From Haemaphysalis longicornis (lineage: Eukaryota > Arthropoda > Arachnida > Ixodida > Ixodidae), in contig CM023453.1 in NCBI GenBank assembly GCA_013339765.2, positions 84,262,685-84,326,684 of the forward strand: DNA of 64,000 nucleotides, written 5' to 3'. Both the position numbers and the translations under genes were made by a program. Shown piece after piece: positions 10,494 to 21,274 of the stretch. Each line of letters starts with the position of its first letter. The first letter of the stretch is position 1. The notes beneath the pieces were generated by a model. The model had not been told where the DNA came from. It saw only the letters and a program-made list of their open reading frames with translations, and did no database searches.

Positions 10494-11420
10494 AACTCCT
10501 CGAAGCTCATCATATGAACCAATAATTACGTCTGAGCTCCACCTCCACCGGCAGAACAATTCTGAACCAGCTGTGCCTGCGCTCACCGCTTCAACCATCC
10601 CTGGCCGATGTGACTCAGCTTCCCCATGAGATTCGCCAATTCATTGATGTGGCCCCACTGCCCCGGGACATGCATCAGACACACCTCCAGGATCGCAGAG
10701 ACGCCAGAGCGAAAGCAATCTTGAAAGGGTACGGCCAAAACTCTACCACAGTATACACGGACGCAGCCTCCTATCCCGGGAGGAGAGCTATGAGCGCTGT
10801 TATGACTACAGCTCAAGCCCTCCTCACAAGTGCATCAATTCCTACCATCCATGCACTACAGGCAGAAGAAGTGGCCATAGCCCTAGCAATTTCTCTAACC
10901 CCTGCACAAATCATCATTACCGACTGCCAACAAGCACGCAGAACATTCTCAAACGGCTTCGTCTCACCCTGCGCCACACAAATTCTACTGGAGCACCCTC
11001 CACAATACCGTGTAAGGATTATTTGGGCTCCCGCCCATGCGGACGTGCCCGGAACGAAGCTGCCCATCAGTGTGCCCGCGACCTGACACACCGGGCTAGT
11101 CAGGAGTTCGGCGAGCAGTGGCGTGTCTGTCACCTCTTGTCCTACACAGAAATCACGCAGCACTAGCGCCTGCAGCGAACCATGTATCCTCCTCCACACA
11201 AAAACCCCACAAGAGAACAAGAACACAAACTTTGAGGCGTTCAAACCAACATTTTCCCCACCCAACTAGAGCCCACATTCTGGCCCCCACCCTCTACTCT
11301 TCGGAATGCCTCTTCTGTCAGGCTCCGGGCACGCTTAACCATATTGTGTGGGGCTGCGATAAGAACCCCAACCTACCCCTCCTGCCCTTCCCCTCCCCTG
11401 AGCACTGAGACAGAGCACTG
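10494..11420 (+). pseudogene. I-clade LINE ORF2, RNase H and zinc-knuckle end
   Basis: After a short spacer with one stop, LPRDMHQTHLQDRRDARAKA is followed by VYTDAASYPGR (Asp), LQAEEVAIALAI (Glu), IIITDCQQA (Asp) and RIIWAPAHAD (His region), the four-part RNase H signature, at about 10650-11050. A stop and a frame shift follow in the YTEITQH...PPPH region. The C-terminal zinc knuckle CLFCQAPGTLNHIVWGC (Cx2C...Hx4C) lies at about 11308-11358. RNase H would remove RNA from the RNA-DNA hybrid during retrotransposition. This is the 3' continuation of the element at 8559. Confidence 0.85.
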
Positions 11421-11564
11421 TCCAGCTCGGACCCTGACGACCAGCTTGGATGGTGAAGAGATCCCAAGAAGCCGGACGGTCTCAAGGGGTCCTGGAATAA
11501 GGACTGTTCCCCAAGGCGAACTGCTTCACAGGGACGTTTATTCCTTCTCCTCCACGTAAGTAGA
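11421..11564. other. Probable 3' end of the I-clade LINE
   Basis: Non-coding sequence between the zinc-knuckle end and the next LINE fragment. No poly(A) or clear target duplication was recognised. Confidence 0.35.
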
Positions 11565-12245
11565 CAGGTTAGGTATTTGAAGCCTGGACACGCAGTGTGT
11601 AAGGAAGACTAGAAAGCTAACGAATAAATATGGGAAGAACAGTGGATAATCAGACAGCCAAAGTAACCATAAAAGAACAAAGGCAGACTTAAGCAAATAA
11701 ATGGAGAGAAAAACTGGACGCCAAAACGTACTTAGAGATGTACAGAGAAGACAAATTCGGCATAAGAAATGAACATTTTTACGACAATTCCAAGTTCAGT
11801 GCGTCATTTCTGAAGGTATAGAGCAGGTCTTTTGATAACTAAGAGGTTTATAAGGAAGTACACACAAAATGATGGGATATGCGTGGTCTGCGGAAAGAAT
11901 TTATGCGGCACATAGTGTTGGAATGTGAGTGTATCTATCCAAAGCTACTTGAGGGAAATCTTGTGATTCGCGAAGCACTCGGATTTAAAAGTAGCACAGA
12001 GGGAGTTAACTTCAAGCCTACTGAGGCGACGAAATGAAGATTGGAATGCTGGTGGAAGAGCAGCCAGGAGAGAAATGTTGCCTTGCCCAGCTACAACCAG
12101 TAATGGATAAAATGTATTTTGAGTCTGCAGCAGCGCTAGCATTGAACCAGTAGCACAATATAGATGTATTGTATTAATTTGGTGAGATGACACGTACTCA
12201 CCCTGTTGCAAAGGGGATACCATTATCAAGCAAATCAATCACTCA
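11565..12245 (+). pseudogene. LINE C-terminal fragment with zinc knuckle and 3' UTR
   Basis: Closely related to 59390-60135. Shared landmarks are GGACACGCAGTG, AACGAATAAATGG, GAGATGTACAG, then ATGCGTGGTCTGCGGAAA (CVVCGK) and GCGGCACATAGTGTT. In the better copy the knuckle reads CVVCGKETETMRHIVLDC. Here a short deletion in the knuckle shifts the frame. The family was not identified beyond a non-LTR element with C-terminal Cx2C...Hx4C. It ends near a CA microsatellite, while the other copy ends in (ATC)n. Confidence 0.65.
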
Positions 12246-12250
12246 GTCAA

Positions 12251-12251
<1 letters not shown>

Positions 12252-12298
<47 letters not shown>

Positions 12299-12308
12299 AC
12301 ACACACAG
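12252..12308. repeat. (CA)n microsatellite
   Basis: Uninterrupted CA for about 40 bases, then CACG-interrupted. Confidence 0.95.
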
Positions 12309-12336
12309 ACAGACAAACCAATCAACCAACAAACTA

Positions 12337-12337
<1 letters not shown>

Positions 12338-12403
<66 letters not shown>

Positions 12404-12405
12404 AA
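12338..12405. repeat. (AAAT)n microsatellite
   Basis: About 17 near-perfect AAAT/TAAA units. Confidence 0.95.
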
Positions 12406-12829
12406 ATATATCAAGCACTGCCAGATAAACTTGCTCCGAGTATTATAGTGATTGGCCACCGAACGGCCTTGAACCGGAAACGGTGAGCCTCTGTGGACAC
12501 ACGGCGCGCGCGTTTTGCTTTTGTCCCGACTCGCGAGAGAAGGTGCGCAGGCGCCATACCCGACGCAGCGAGTTTTTTGGACAACGTAATCCAGCCCTAA
12601 CCACCTCACTTGTATCAACCTGAAGGTCGAATGCCTGCTCTATGCCCTAATTTATGACACCAGAGTGGACATGCGAGCAGCGCCAACGGCGTTGCATTTG
12701 CCCGTGTTGTTTTATAAAGGCAATCTTTGCTTGCATTGCTTGTGCCATGGCTGCTCATGGTGTCCTAGGGTTCCGCCTGCTCGTGCACACTGTCGCAAAA
12801 AGTTATTGGGAACATCCCCGACAATAGAG
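12406..12829. other. No recognisable gene
   Basis: No long frame and no motif. Probably more repeat-derived DNA. Confidence 0.5.
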
Positions 12830-13035
12830 TGAGTTAGAACCGACAATAGAGTGAATTAGAATTATAGAGTGGTTCAAACGGGCCCCAAAATGTGAGAAAA
12901 AAATAGGGGTCGAACCGTTTAGGGCCGCTGCGAACGTTACCCCTCCATCGTAGCGCAGCGGGTACAGTACTGGGCTCCTACGCAAAAGACCCGAGTTGAA
13001 GTCCCGGCTAAGCCATCCTTTTTCTCTTTTACATT
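12830..13035 (+). mobile_element. tRNA-related SINE-like repeat, plus orientation
   Basis: A leader (GACAATAGAGTGAATTAGAA, then GGTTCAAACGGGCCCC and CCGTTTAGGGCCGCTGCGAA) precedes a tRNA-like stretch with box A-like TAGCGCAGCGGGTACAG and box B-like GAGTTGAAGTCCC, ending in T-rich sequence. The same order occurs inverted at 14515-14700, which shows a dispersed family. Confidence 0.6.
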
Positions 13036-14514
13036 GGGCATAAAAAGCGCCTAGATTCCACCGTGAACTGTGGCTGTGCATTAAATTATTGAGTTTGTCT
13101 ATGTTGTGTGGTTGTAAGTGGAGGAGGCGAGCATTTAAAACAACCAACACATAACACATTTTAAAAATAGCTACAGAGCGAACAGAAACAAGGACACATA
13201 TATTAACACATCGCCCGCCTAAAAGATAAATGCGTAAGCATGCCCTCTCTGACCCTCTCCCAAAAAGAATTACATTTTTTGACCCCAGGTTAGTGCAGCA
13301 CGTCTTTTTGTGGCGCAGAGCGAGTGGTGATGTGTGACGAGCAATGGTGATAAGAGACACTATCGTGTTAGTCTTGCTTTTCCTTGTATTTTTTAACCGT
13401 GGTGATATATATGTGCCCGAGCGGTAAAGAATAAACTGTTGTAAGTCAGCGCTGTGCGTGTCGTCTCCTTCTTCTCGTGTCTGTCAATTTGCGCTGTTCC
13501 CCTCCTTCAACTAACACATCGGCCATGAAATGGCTGGAATTACTTCTGTAGCTTCCCTGCCTACTCCAAACGCGTACATAACCGGACACATATATTTCAG
13601 GGAGCCATCGGGGCAGCCATAGGCTAAGCAATGGGTCTGAGTTATTGCCATAAAGCGAAGAAAAACCACAAGGAGCACATGCAGCATCAAGGAAAGGTCC
13701 CGTCGTAGGCGAGGGCATGACAATAAAGTTTTATCACCACGAATAAAAGGCTTCAATTGCCAGAGATCGAAGTAACATCACACACTTCTGCTGTTACATG
13801 TAAGCCGAATCAAGCTGTAACTAAAAATAAACAAAACAATATTCTGGTGATTGTTCATCATTGCTTTGAAAAATTCTCTGTGAGGAATTTTTTTGAAGCC
13901 AATAATGTGATTAAACTAAATGGAACATGTCTCGTTACGATGTAACGTTTGCATGTATTGTGCTTCAGCGTGACGCAGCCGTGAACTCGTCGTCTGCGAG
14001 GAATGTATACCGTTGTATGTGCTTCTTCGCTTACGCAGACGACACATATTCTCGGCAATAAATGCTTCTAATATTATTGCGCTGTCTCCGGTCGCTTTCT
14101 AAAATTTGAATTTACACAAGCCGTTTTGGTGAGTATAGAGATGCAGCTTAATCATGCACATATAGAAACCGTGGCAGATATCGTTTCACAGAAACAACAT
14201 CATCATTAAATTCTGTTTTTATTTAAATTTTTGAATACCGTGACCTTCACTGCAAACGACGTGCATAGTTGTGTTACACCTTTAAAATGGCATCATGTTT
14301 CGCTACAGCACACTCGTTTTATGGCCAACTTAATCACGGTGCACACAAAAAGGTTGTTTGGTGTGTTTTGTATAGATGAAAAAAAAAAAAACAGAAAGGC
14401 TAGTTTTTGATTTGCACATGGGGTTAGCTTATGCTATCTTTTTCCGCAGCTAAAATAAAAGGCACTGGCTACATCACAGCTCCAAAAGTGTAACCAACAA
14501 AAGAGAAAAAGAAC
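13036..14514. other. No recognisable gene
   Basis: AT-rich, with short poly-A runs (about 14380). A minus-strand frame at 13446-13718 and another at 13858-14058 show no motif. Confidence 0.5.
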
Positions 14515-14700
14515 TGTCTCCTAGGGGGATTTGAACCCAAGTCTTTCGCGCATTAGCCGAGTACTGTATCTGTTGCGCGACCATAGAGGGGTAACGCTCG
14601 CAGCGCCCCTAAATGGTTCCAATCCCTTTCTTGCCTCAATTTTAATGCATGGGCCTATGGGGCGTTTGAACGCCTCTATCTTCTAGTTCATTCTACCGAC
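14515..14700 (-). mobile_element. tRNA-related SINE-like repeat, minus orientation
   Basis: Inverse of 12830-13035. On the minus strand the TTCAAACGCCCC-like leader and TTTAGGGGCGCTGCGAGCG precede box A-like sequence and box B-like GGGTTCAAATCCCC. Confidence 0.6.
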
Positions 14701-15150
14701 AGTAAGATGCGTACGACGCGGAAGTGCAACGAACAGTCCCATGTTTGTCCGCTGTAATAAAGCTGCAGTACTTCCAAGTTTTAATAAGCTAATTGCCTGC
14801 GATAGGGAGAGAAAATAAATTTAATGAGCAACGGTGATGTTAGCTTAGCTGTCGCTCTGCGTTGCTGCGCCATATGATGAAAGAAGCAAAAAAATTACAA
14901 AAATATAAAGACGCCGGATGGCGCGAACATAGTTCTCAGTAAGATACAGAAAAAAAAAACGTTTTCACAATACTCTGTTTAATCTTGTCTGAAGGAACGC
15001 CAAAAGAGATTTATTTGCACGTAGCCTGAGTGGGACCCGACACAGGACGCAAAAGAGACCCCAGCAAGTATGCTCAATCGCAAACTGTAGACAAACGTGC
15101 TTTGTTTCGTGCACTCCATTGGCTGAGCTCAGCCTCGCTCGTCATCCTTT
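14698..15150. repeat. Dispersed repeat shared with 27915-28110
   Basis: Both copies share CAGTAAGATGC..ACGACGCGG, a CAGTCCCATGTTT-like segment with a Gnnnn-CCGC continuation, and a TTTGTTT..GTGCACTCC segment followed by a GTCATCCTT segment. The middle is diverged and of different length. Class unknown. Confidence 0.45.
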
Positions 15151-15538
15151 TTTACTAAGTGCAAGGCGTATTTATAAAAAGGTTCGGTCATCCCAAAGTA
15201 ACCTTGTGTGTGTGCTGCCGCATCGCATTTTCCATATCGTATTTTGTTAAACCATTGCAGGACGCAGTCAAGATTCTTATTATTCGATTTTTATCATATC
15301 TATTGTTCGCTCTTGCGATTTTAACTTCCCAAGCATCAATTGATATACGGTTTTTGGGCAGGTTTTATCACATTTTCAGAGCTTTGTAAAGTTTTTTTGT
15401 TCTGTCTTCTCACAATAACAGTTAGTTACGAATCCTACCAGAGTGTCGCCTAACGCTACAAATAGAGTAGCTTTGGTAGTAATACCCATCGAAGTAATAC
15501 TCCCATCCTCTTTTTACCAGAATGCGTCGCTTGAACTG

Positions 15539-17526
15539 CAGTGCACTCCCGTTAAGACGAACTCGGTAATGCGAATTATCGCGTATGCCGAACAACGTGG
15601 GGAAGTTTGGATTCCATAGTCCCAGTGCATCGAAAATCCGCTTAATATAAACAGCCTTGCATGTACTCTTCGTTTGAGACGAACAACGTTCGGAGTGACC
15701 ACCACTGCAGGCGATTCTGGGAAGCGAACATGACAGTCTCGGCGAGGTGTGGCGGGGGCAATCACTCAACTGACGGTAAAGAAAAGTAAAAGGGAGCGTA
15801 GCACCGAAGCGAATTCGCGCAACGGAGGAAGGGGGGAGTGAGGAAAAAAGACACGCGGATTAAGGTGCCACTTCTGCCACCCTTGAACCCGCGGAACCAG
15901 CGGGAAAGCAGAAGGAAAAAATGAGCGAGGGCACGTTTTGTGGTGGCTCTGCTCTGGAGGAGAGAGACGAAAAATAGGAAGATCGAAAAGTAAAAAAAAG
16001 CGACTACGGAGACTTCGTGTTCGCGAACATAGCAGCTCTCTGACCGATGCCGTTTCTCAGCGGGGCAATTTGAGTTCGCCTCAGTTGGCGTCGCGCGTCC
16101 AACCATGTCACCGCGGTTGGACTCGCTACGTTGTCTCTGCTGCGTTGTCGCTTGAGGAGCAGATGTACGCTCTCCGTCGCAGCTTTTACTGGGTATAACG
16201 AGGCAAAAACACTTGAGACGTTTTTTAAATGAGCCAGACCCACCATACGCTAATTTTAGAAACAAGCGGAAGTTAGTTACCGGACCCACATGCAAAGCCA
16301 TTAACACTACTATATGATATATTTTACATGACAGGTAGGGGACGTTTATGGCCCCAAGTAGTTAAAAATAATGCCTTGAATTTGATGAATGTTTCGATGA
16401 TGAGTTTGAATTTGGCTCATATAGAATTCAAACACGCCAGTTGGTGTGGCTTCTTATGAAAACTTTATTTAAATGGACTATCAAGCATGGTGCCATTCAG
16501 TTTGGTGGGAAAGGCTACAAAAATATGCAACATGGTCTCAAGAACCCTAGAACTATAGCAGGAGATCAGGTGAGTCCTCTGGGCACCGTTAGCAGCTCTT
16601 TCCAAATTTTCCCCTAGGATAATTTTCCTGAGGTCGCCTGAAGGCACTCATGAAGTAAGCAAGCTCTTGATTGCTTTGCCACGAATTTCCAAAACGCTTC
16701 ACAGGAAGGCTGCTCATGCCTTGTTCTTCACCTTAATGAAGTAGTTCGTACTCTCAGAAGGAGGGGGGAAGATTTTTCAGTGCTTGTAAGCGGCGGCTAT
16801 TTAGTTAAGTACTAAAATGGTAAACGTGGAAGTAAAAATAATATAACTATAGTTACTTCATCAGGTCGGGTGAGACGACATGAAATCATTGTTTGACATT
16901 TCTGAGTTTCATTTCGTTCACTTTTTCTTCCGTACACTATGTCATTGACATCTGTGGTCAGTCATTTCGGCCACCTCCTAATTGCCGTCTGAATTCATAA
17001 TCAGCCAGCTCCGAAAAGCAATGAAAAAAATACTACCGGAAACACCACAAAACACTCCAAACAGTCAATCTAAAAGGAAACTCTCATTGGGCAAGTGGAT
17101 TTGGCTCATTTTGATTCGTCAAACGCAGGCTCTGGCTCATTCTCAATACTAACTATGATCTGCGTACATGTTTCCAGGACGTTATCTCAACTAAGTTTTT
17201 GCAACCTCTTTTTTAGGGGAAAGCTGCCGCGTTTTTCTTGTCACTGCAGTTTTATCTGATTCAGTTTCGGTTTCTGGATGTGGCTTATTCCGAAAAAAAA
17301 CCGCCTCACTTGAAGACAGTCGTCTTTCAAGTTGCGCACTGAAATTATTTTTTTTACTTTTCCTTCATTATAAGTCTACTTCATTCGCCGTCTTAAAACA
17401 AGATATTTGCACGCACCTGGCCGTGTTGCCGATTCTTTTTTTCGAGGGCTTCTGATAAGACGAACATCTCAAAAGACGAACAAACTATCATGGTACCTTC
17501 GAGTTCGTCTTAACGGCAGGTCACTG
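15539..17526. mobile_element. Non-autonomous pogo/Tigger-like DNA transposon
   Basis: The left end CAGTGCACTCCCGTTAAGACG and the inverted right end CAGTGACCTGCCGTTAAGACG, followed on both sides by AACTCG, form imperfect inverted termini of about 27 bp. A TA follows the right end; the left flank is TG, probably a mutated TA. CAGTG termini with TA duplication fit the pogo/Tigger branch of mariner-like elements. Near both ends further GACGAAC motifs occur. No transposase motif was seen in the 181-residue minus-strand frame at 15762-16307, so it appears non-autonomous. Confidence 0.6.
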
Positions 17527-20160
17527 TAGTTCTGAACTACCAAGGCGCTGGACTGGGCTAGTTGGTACATGTTTGATTGGAATAAAAACCAGCGGAAAAC
17601 ACAGGACACAGAAGAAAACGACGGGGCAAGCTCGCACTAACAACTGAAACAAACAAGGCTCTTGAACGCCTAGAAATACCCTACCGGCAACATCATGTGC
17701 ATGTGTGAATAACAGTGTGTCGCATGAACGAAATGTTAACAATCAACCACCACGTTTAAAAAGTTAATCTCTTGGATAAACAGGAGCAATGACGTGTCAC
17801 TGACGAAGTTGTTTCTCCCTTTCATTATATAGAAAGATTCCGGAATATCCCTTTGGGTTCTTGTACTTGCCCAGCCTAATATGGTAGCGTTGCTACCATA
17901 TTACTACTATTTACACATTTACATTGCTACTATGTTACACATTTAATATTTTCACACTACAAATGAGCTGCCTGTAAATCTGCAATAAAAACTAGTCTGT
18001 ATCATCCTAATCGGTCATCTCGTGGAAAAGTGCACCGCTTAACAACTCTTCATAAACTGTAACACCATGTAATCTTCGTCACGAACCTATACTACAGGCA
18101 CAATAATTCCCTCATCGCATCGAATAACCGTCCCAAGGAAGGGGGGGGGGGGCTATTACTTATAACACTAATACAGCTGTCCAGCCGGTCTACGTTTTTT
18201 TCCTGTGCATGTTATCATCACCTTCTTTCCAAAATTTTGGCTGGTATTGATGGCTCTATTTTTCCGGACACTCCAGGTAACACGGTACACTCAAAAATTA
18301 TAATGTATTTTTTGTTTCTTCGCACGGGGTTGTTTTTTTGTGATCGTACTAAGGCTGTATTTTATTTGTTTTTCTTTGTGTTCTTAACCCATGATCTGCT
18401 ATAAAATGTTCTCCCCTTTTCTGCAATTTTACTTGGCCTTAATATGGAAAAACAAACAAAATGCAATAAAATATATGCCCATCCACACGAAAGTCCTGAA
18501 ACACAACCATTGAGTTAAGCGATAGTTACTGATTGTCCTATGGTCGTGTCATATTCATAGAAGAAAGACATAATACTAGTCTTGCCTGAGAGCGCAATCG
18601 TCACCGTGAATAAGTACTCTTTAAATAAATTTTATACCTACCTTTTATTAACCCATGAATACCAAACGGGCGGATTGTATAGGGTGATCCAGAAAGGCAT
18701 ACATAGGTCAAGCACAAGTCTAGTAAGAACGCTTAGGTGATAAAAAATCCTTTAGTAGCTGAGTAATCCTCTCCTTCTTGAATTACGTGAAAATATAAAG
18801 TTAAGTATTGTGGCTGTCATTTGGAAGCAGTATTTTCTTGTTACGTCAACCGAGTACTCAGAATCTCCTTTTAGGTAACTCAAGTTGCATACGAAAGTAC
18901 AGATTGATAGTTTAAAGCATGCGTCAGAGATATGTGAAAGGGTCTAGTGTCAACGACACAAAGAAGAAGCCTTGTTAAGAGGTACGGGGCAAGCACAGCA
19001 ACGTATTTTGTTATTTTATCAAAGTCATAACCCAGCACATTTCATTATAACGCCAAGTTACTTGTTTGGGTATATATACCAAGTACCTACTTGACCGCTG
19101 TGCAGCTTAGGTTTCCAAAAAGGGTTCGGAGGCTGGTGAGCTGTCTTTTTATACATAGGCAAGAATCAACATTATGCTTTACGAGCGATTTTCATCATAA
19201 TTTTCGCAAATGTCGAGTTTTGCTTGAGATGCATTTTTGTTCAAGAAAATATTAAACAAGTTGTAGGTGTCGGTATTAAAAACTGATACCGTCTACTCGT
19301 TAGCTCATTTTGAATTACGAGGTTGGACCAAGGTATGTTATAAGTTCACCTTCATAAGAAAATGTTTGCAAATATCTTTCGAACACCCAATAGTTTCTTC
19401 AAGTTGTTGTAGAAAGGATAACCTGTATTACATATTGGGAGAAGGTCAGCGGGTTTGAACTGTATTTGAGAGTATTGAATTCTAAATACTGTGCTGAGAA
19501 GTAGCAACAGTTGATTACATAAAAGTAAATCACTTTTAATGCGAAGTGTTGTCATCAATAAAATTTGTAGGCTTTTCCTAAAACGACCACTATGGTGGTA
19601 CGGTATACAGAAGAAAAATCTGCGAACCTAAGTAAAATAGAAGAGTAATATAACCAAGTCGACTACCCAGACTAAACAGGAGAAGCTTACAAAAACGCGG
19701 GTAATAAATGTTGTAGCAAATAAATATTGCAAGTTCTACCGGTTAGACAAAAAATGCAGCTTAGGTAGTTTGTGTGTATTCTTGGACTGAATTAAATTTT
19801 GGCTGGTCATAGAAGTCTGCGGGCAAACGGCGTTTTTTATTTTTATGATATCCAATTCCAAGCGGAGGCGGCTTGAAACCGTGGTGTTATTTTCTTCATA
19901 TTTGTTTTGTTGTGTTGGCAGGTATAAGTAAATGGTGTCTTTATTACGACACTAAAAGCTAAATGAAATGCTGTTTTAACTGAAAGATCATACGTTTAGT
20001 TGCTCTCTAGGCTTTTGTTAGACGAGCAACGATGCGTTATTTGCAGCGAAATAAATAAATAAAGCTGCCATTTTTCTCTACCCTTTCCTTTTCACTTTTC
20101 GTGACGTAGCCATTGCTTTACAAAGTTTGAAGCGAGGCAGTGGTGCGGTATAGGTGCCCT
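17527..20160. other. AT-rich DNA without recognisable gene
   Basis: Frames are all below about 75 codons and motif-free. A G10 run lies at about 18143. I could not assign a repeat family. Confidence 0.55.
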
Positions 20161-20449
20161 CATTCTGGAAAAAGTAGCTTTTACGTCGGCTAGCCATGGC
20201 CGACGCCGACAGCGTTTGTCTGGCCTAAGGGGCTAGCTTGGACTTCTAAGATTTGACCTTGACGAATCGAGAAATGTTTTTAAATGCAGAGCATTTCTTT
20301 AACTAACGATGTCACCCGGCGTTGTCGGCGTGCCTCAGCGTCCGCAACAGCCGTTCCAGGTGCGCCCTCTCCTACACTCCTCCTCTCCCGCATCCCGCTA
20401 CCCTCCTCGCTCTCAACAACAGGTCCGCACCCCTCCCCCTACACTATAT

Positions 20450-20830
20450 AAAAAAATACTTACCGGCGCCTGGTTTCGATTCCACGACCCTGCGGGCGAA
20501 ACGCAAGGTACATGGTGCCCTACCCACTGCGCCACAAAGCCGAAACAGAATGGAAGGCTACGAACGCGCCTGATATCGTTGACTCAAGCTGCTGATACAA
20601 CGCATTCACTACCTGTGGGCGGAACGCGAGGTACATGGTGCTCTTCCTATTGCGCCACAAACCGACACAGAATGAAAGGCTACGAACGCGCCTTATACCT
20701 TGACTCATTCAAACTACGTCAACAAGCTGCTGATACAATGCATTCACTACCACCAACTCCCCAAACACTAAACGTTAACGCAATACACCCACCCCCTATG
20801 CGACGCATTACTCGAGTCCCCTGCGGGGAG
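20450..20830 (-). repeat. Two tandem tRNA-like units, spacing about 122 bp
   Basis: ACGCAAGGTACATGGTGCCC at 20501 and its relative at 20623 start two units that share the segments around GCGCCACAAA, GGCTACGAACGCGCC and GCTGCTGATACAA. On the minus strand GTGGCGCAGTGGGTAGGGCA is box A-like, and GGTCGTGGAATCGAAACC (left unit only) is box B-like. Confidence 0.55.
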
Positions 20831-21274
20831 ATGGGCCCTTTCTTTTTTTAACATATTAGTGATGCATGGCAGTGACACCGCATCATCATCATCATCACCA
20901 GCCTATCTAAGCCCACTGTAGGGAAAAAGGCCTCTCCCATTATTCTCCAATTATCTCGTCCCTGTGCCAACTGTGACCAATTTATCCCCGCAAACTTCTT
21001 GATCTCATCTGCCCATCTAGCTTTCTTCCACCCCCTGAAACGCGTTGCCTTCTCTATGGATCCACTCTGTTACCCTTAATGACCAGCGGTTATCTTGCCT
21101 TCGCATTACATGCCCTGCCCACGGTCCATTTCATCTTCTTAATTTCTACTAATATGTCTTAACACCAGTTTGCTCCCTGACACCACTCCGCTCTCTTCTT
21201 GTCCCTTAATGTTACACCTATCAATTTTCCGCTCCATTCCCGCTGAGTCGTTCTCAATTTAAGTTGAACCCTCC

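Noticed and set aside
15762..16307. 181-codon minus-strand frame as a membrane protein or transposase
   Set aside because: Phe/Ser-rich from base composition, without DDE or HTH motif, and inside a non-autonomous transposon.
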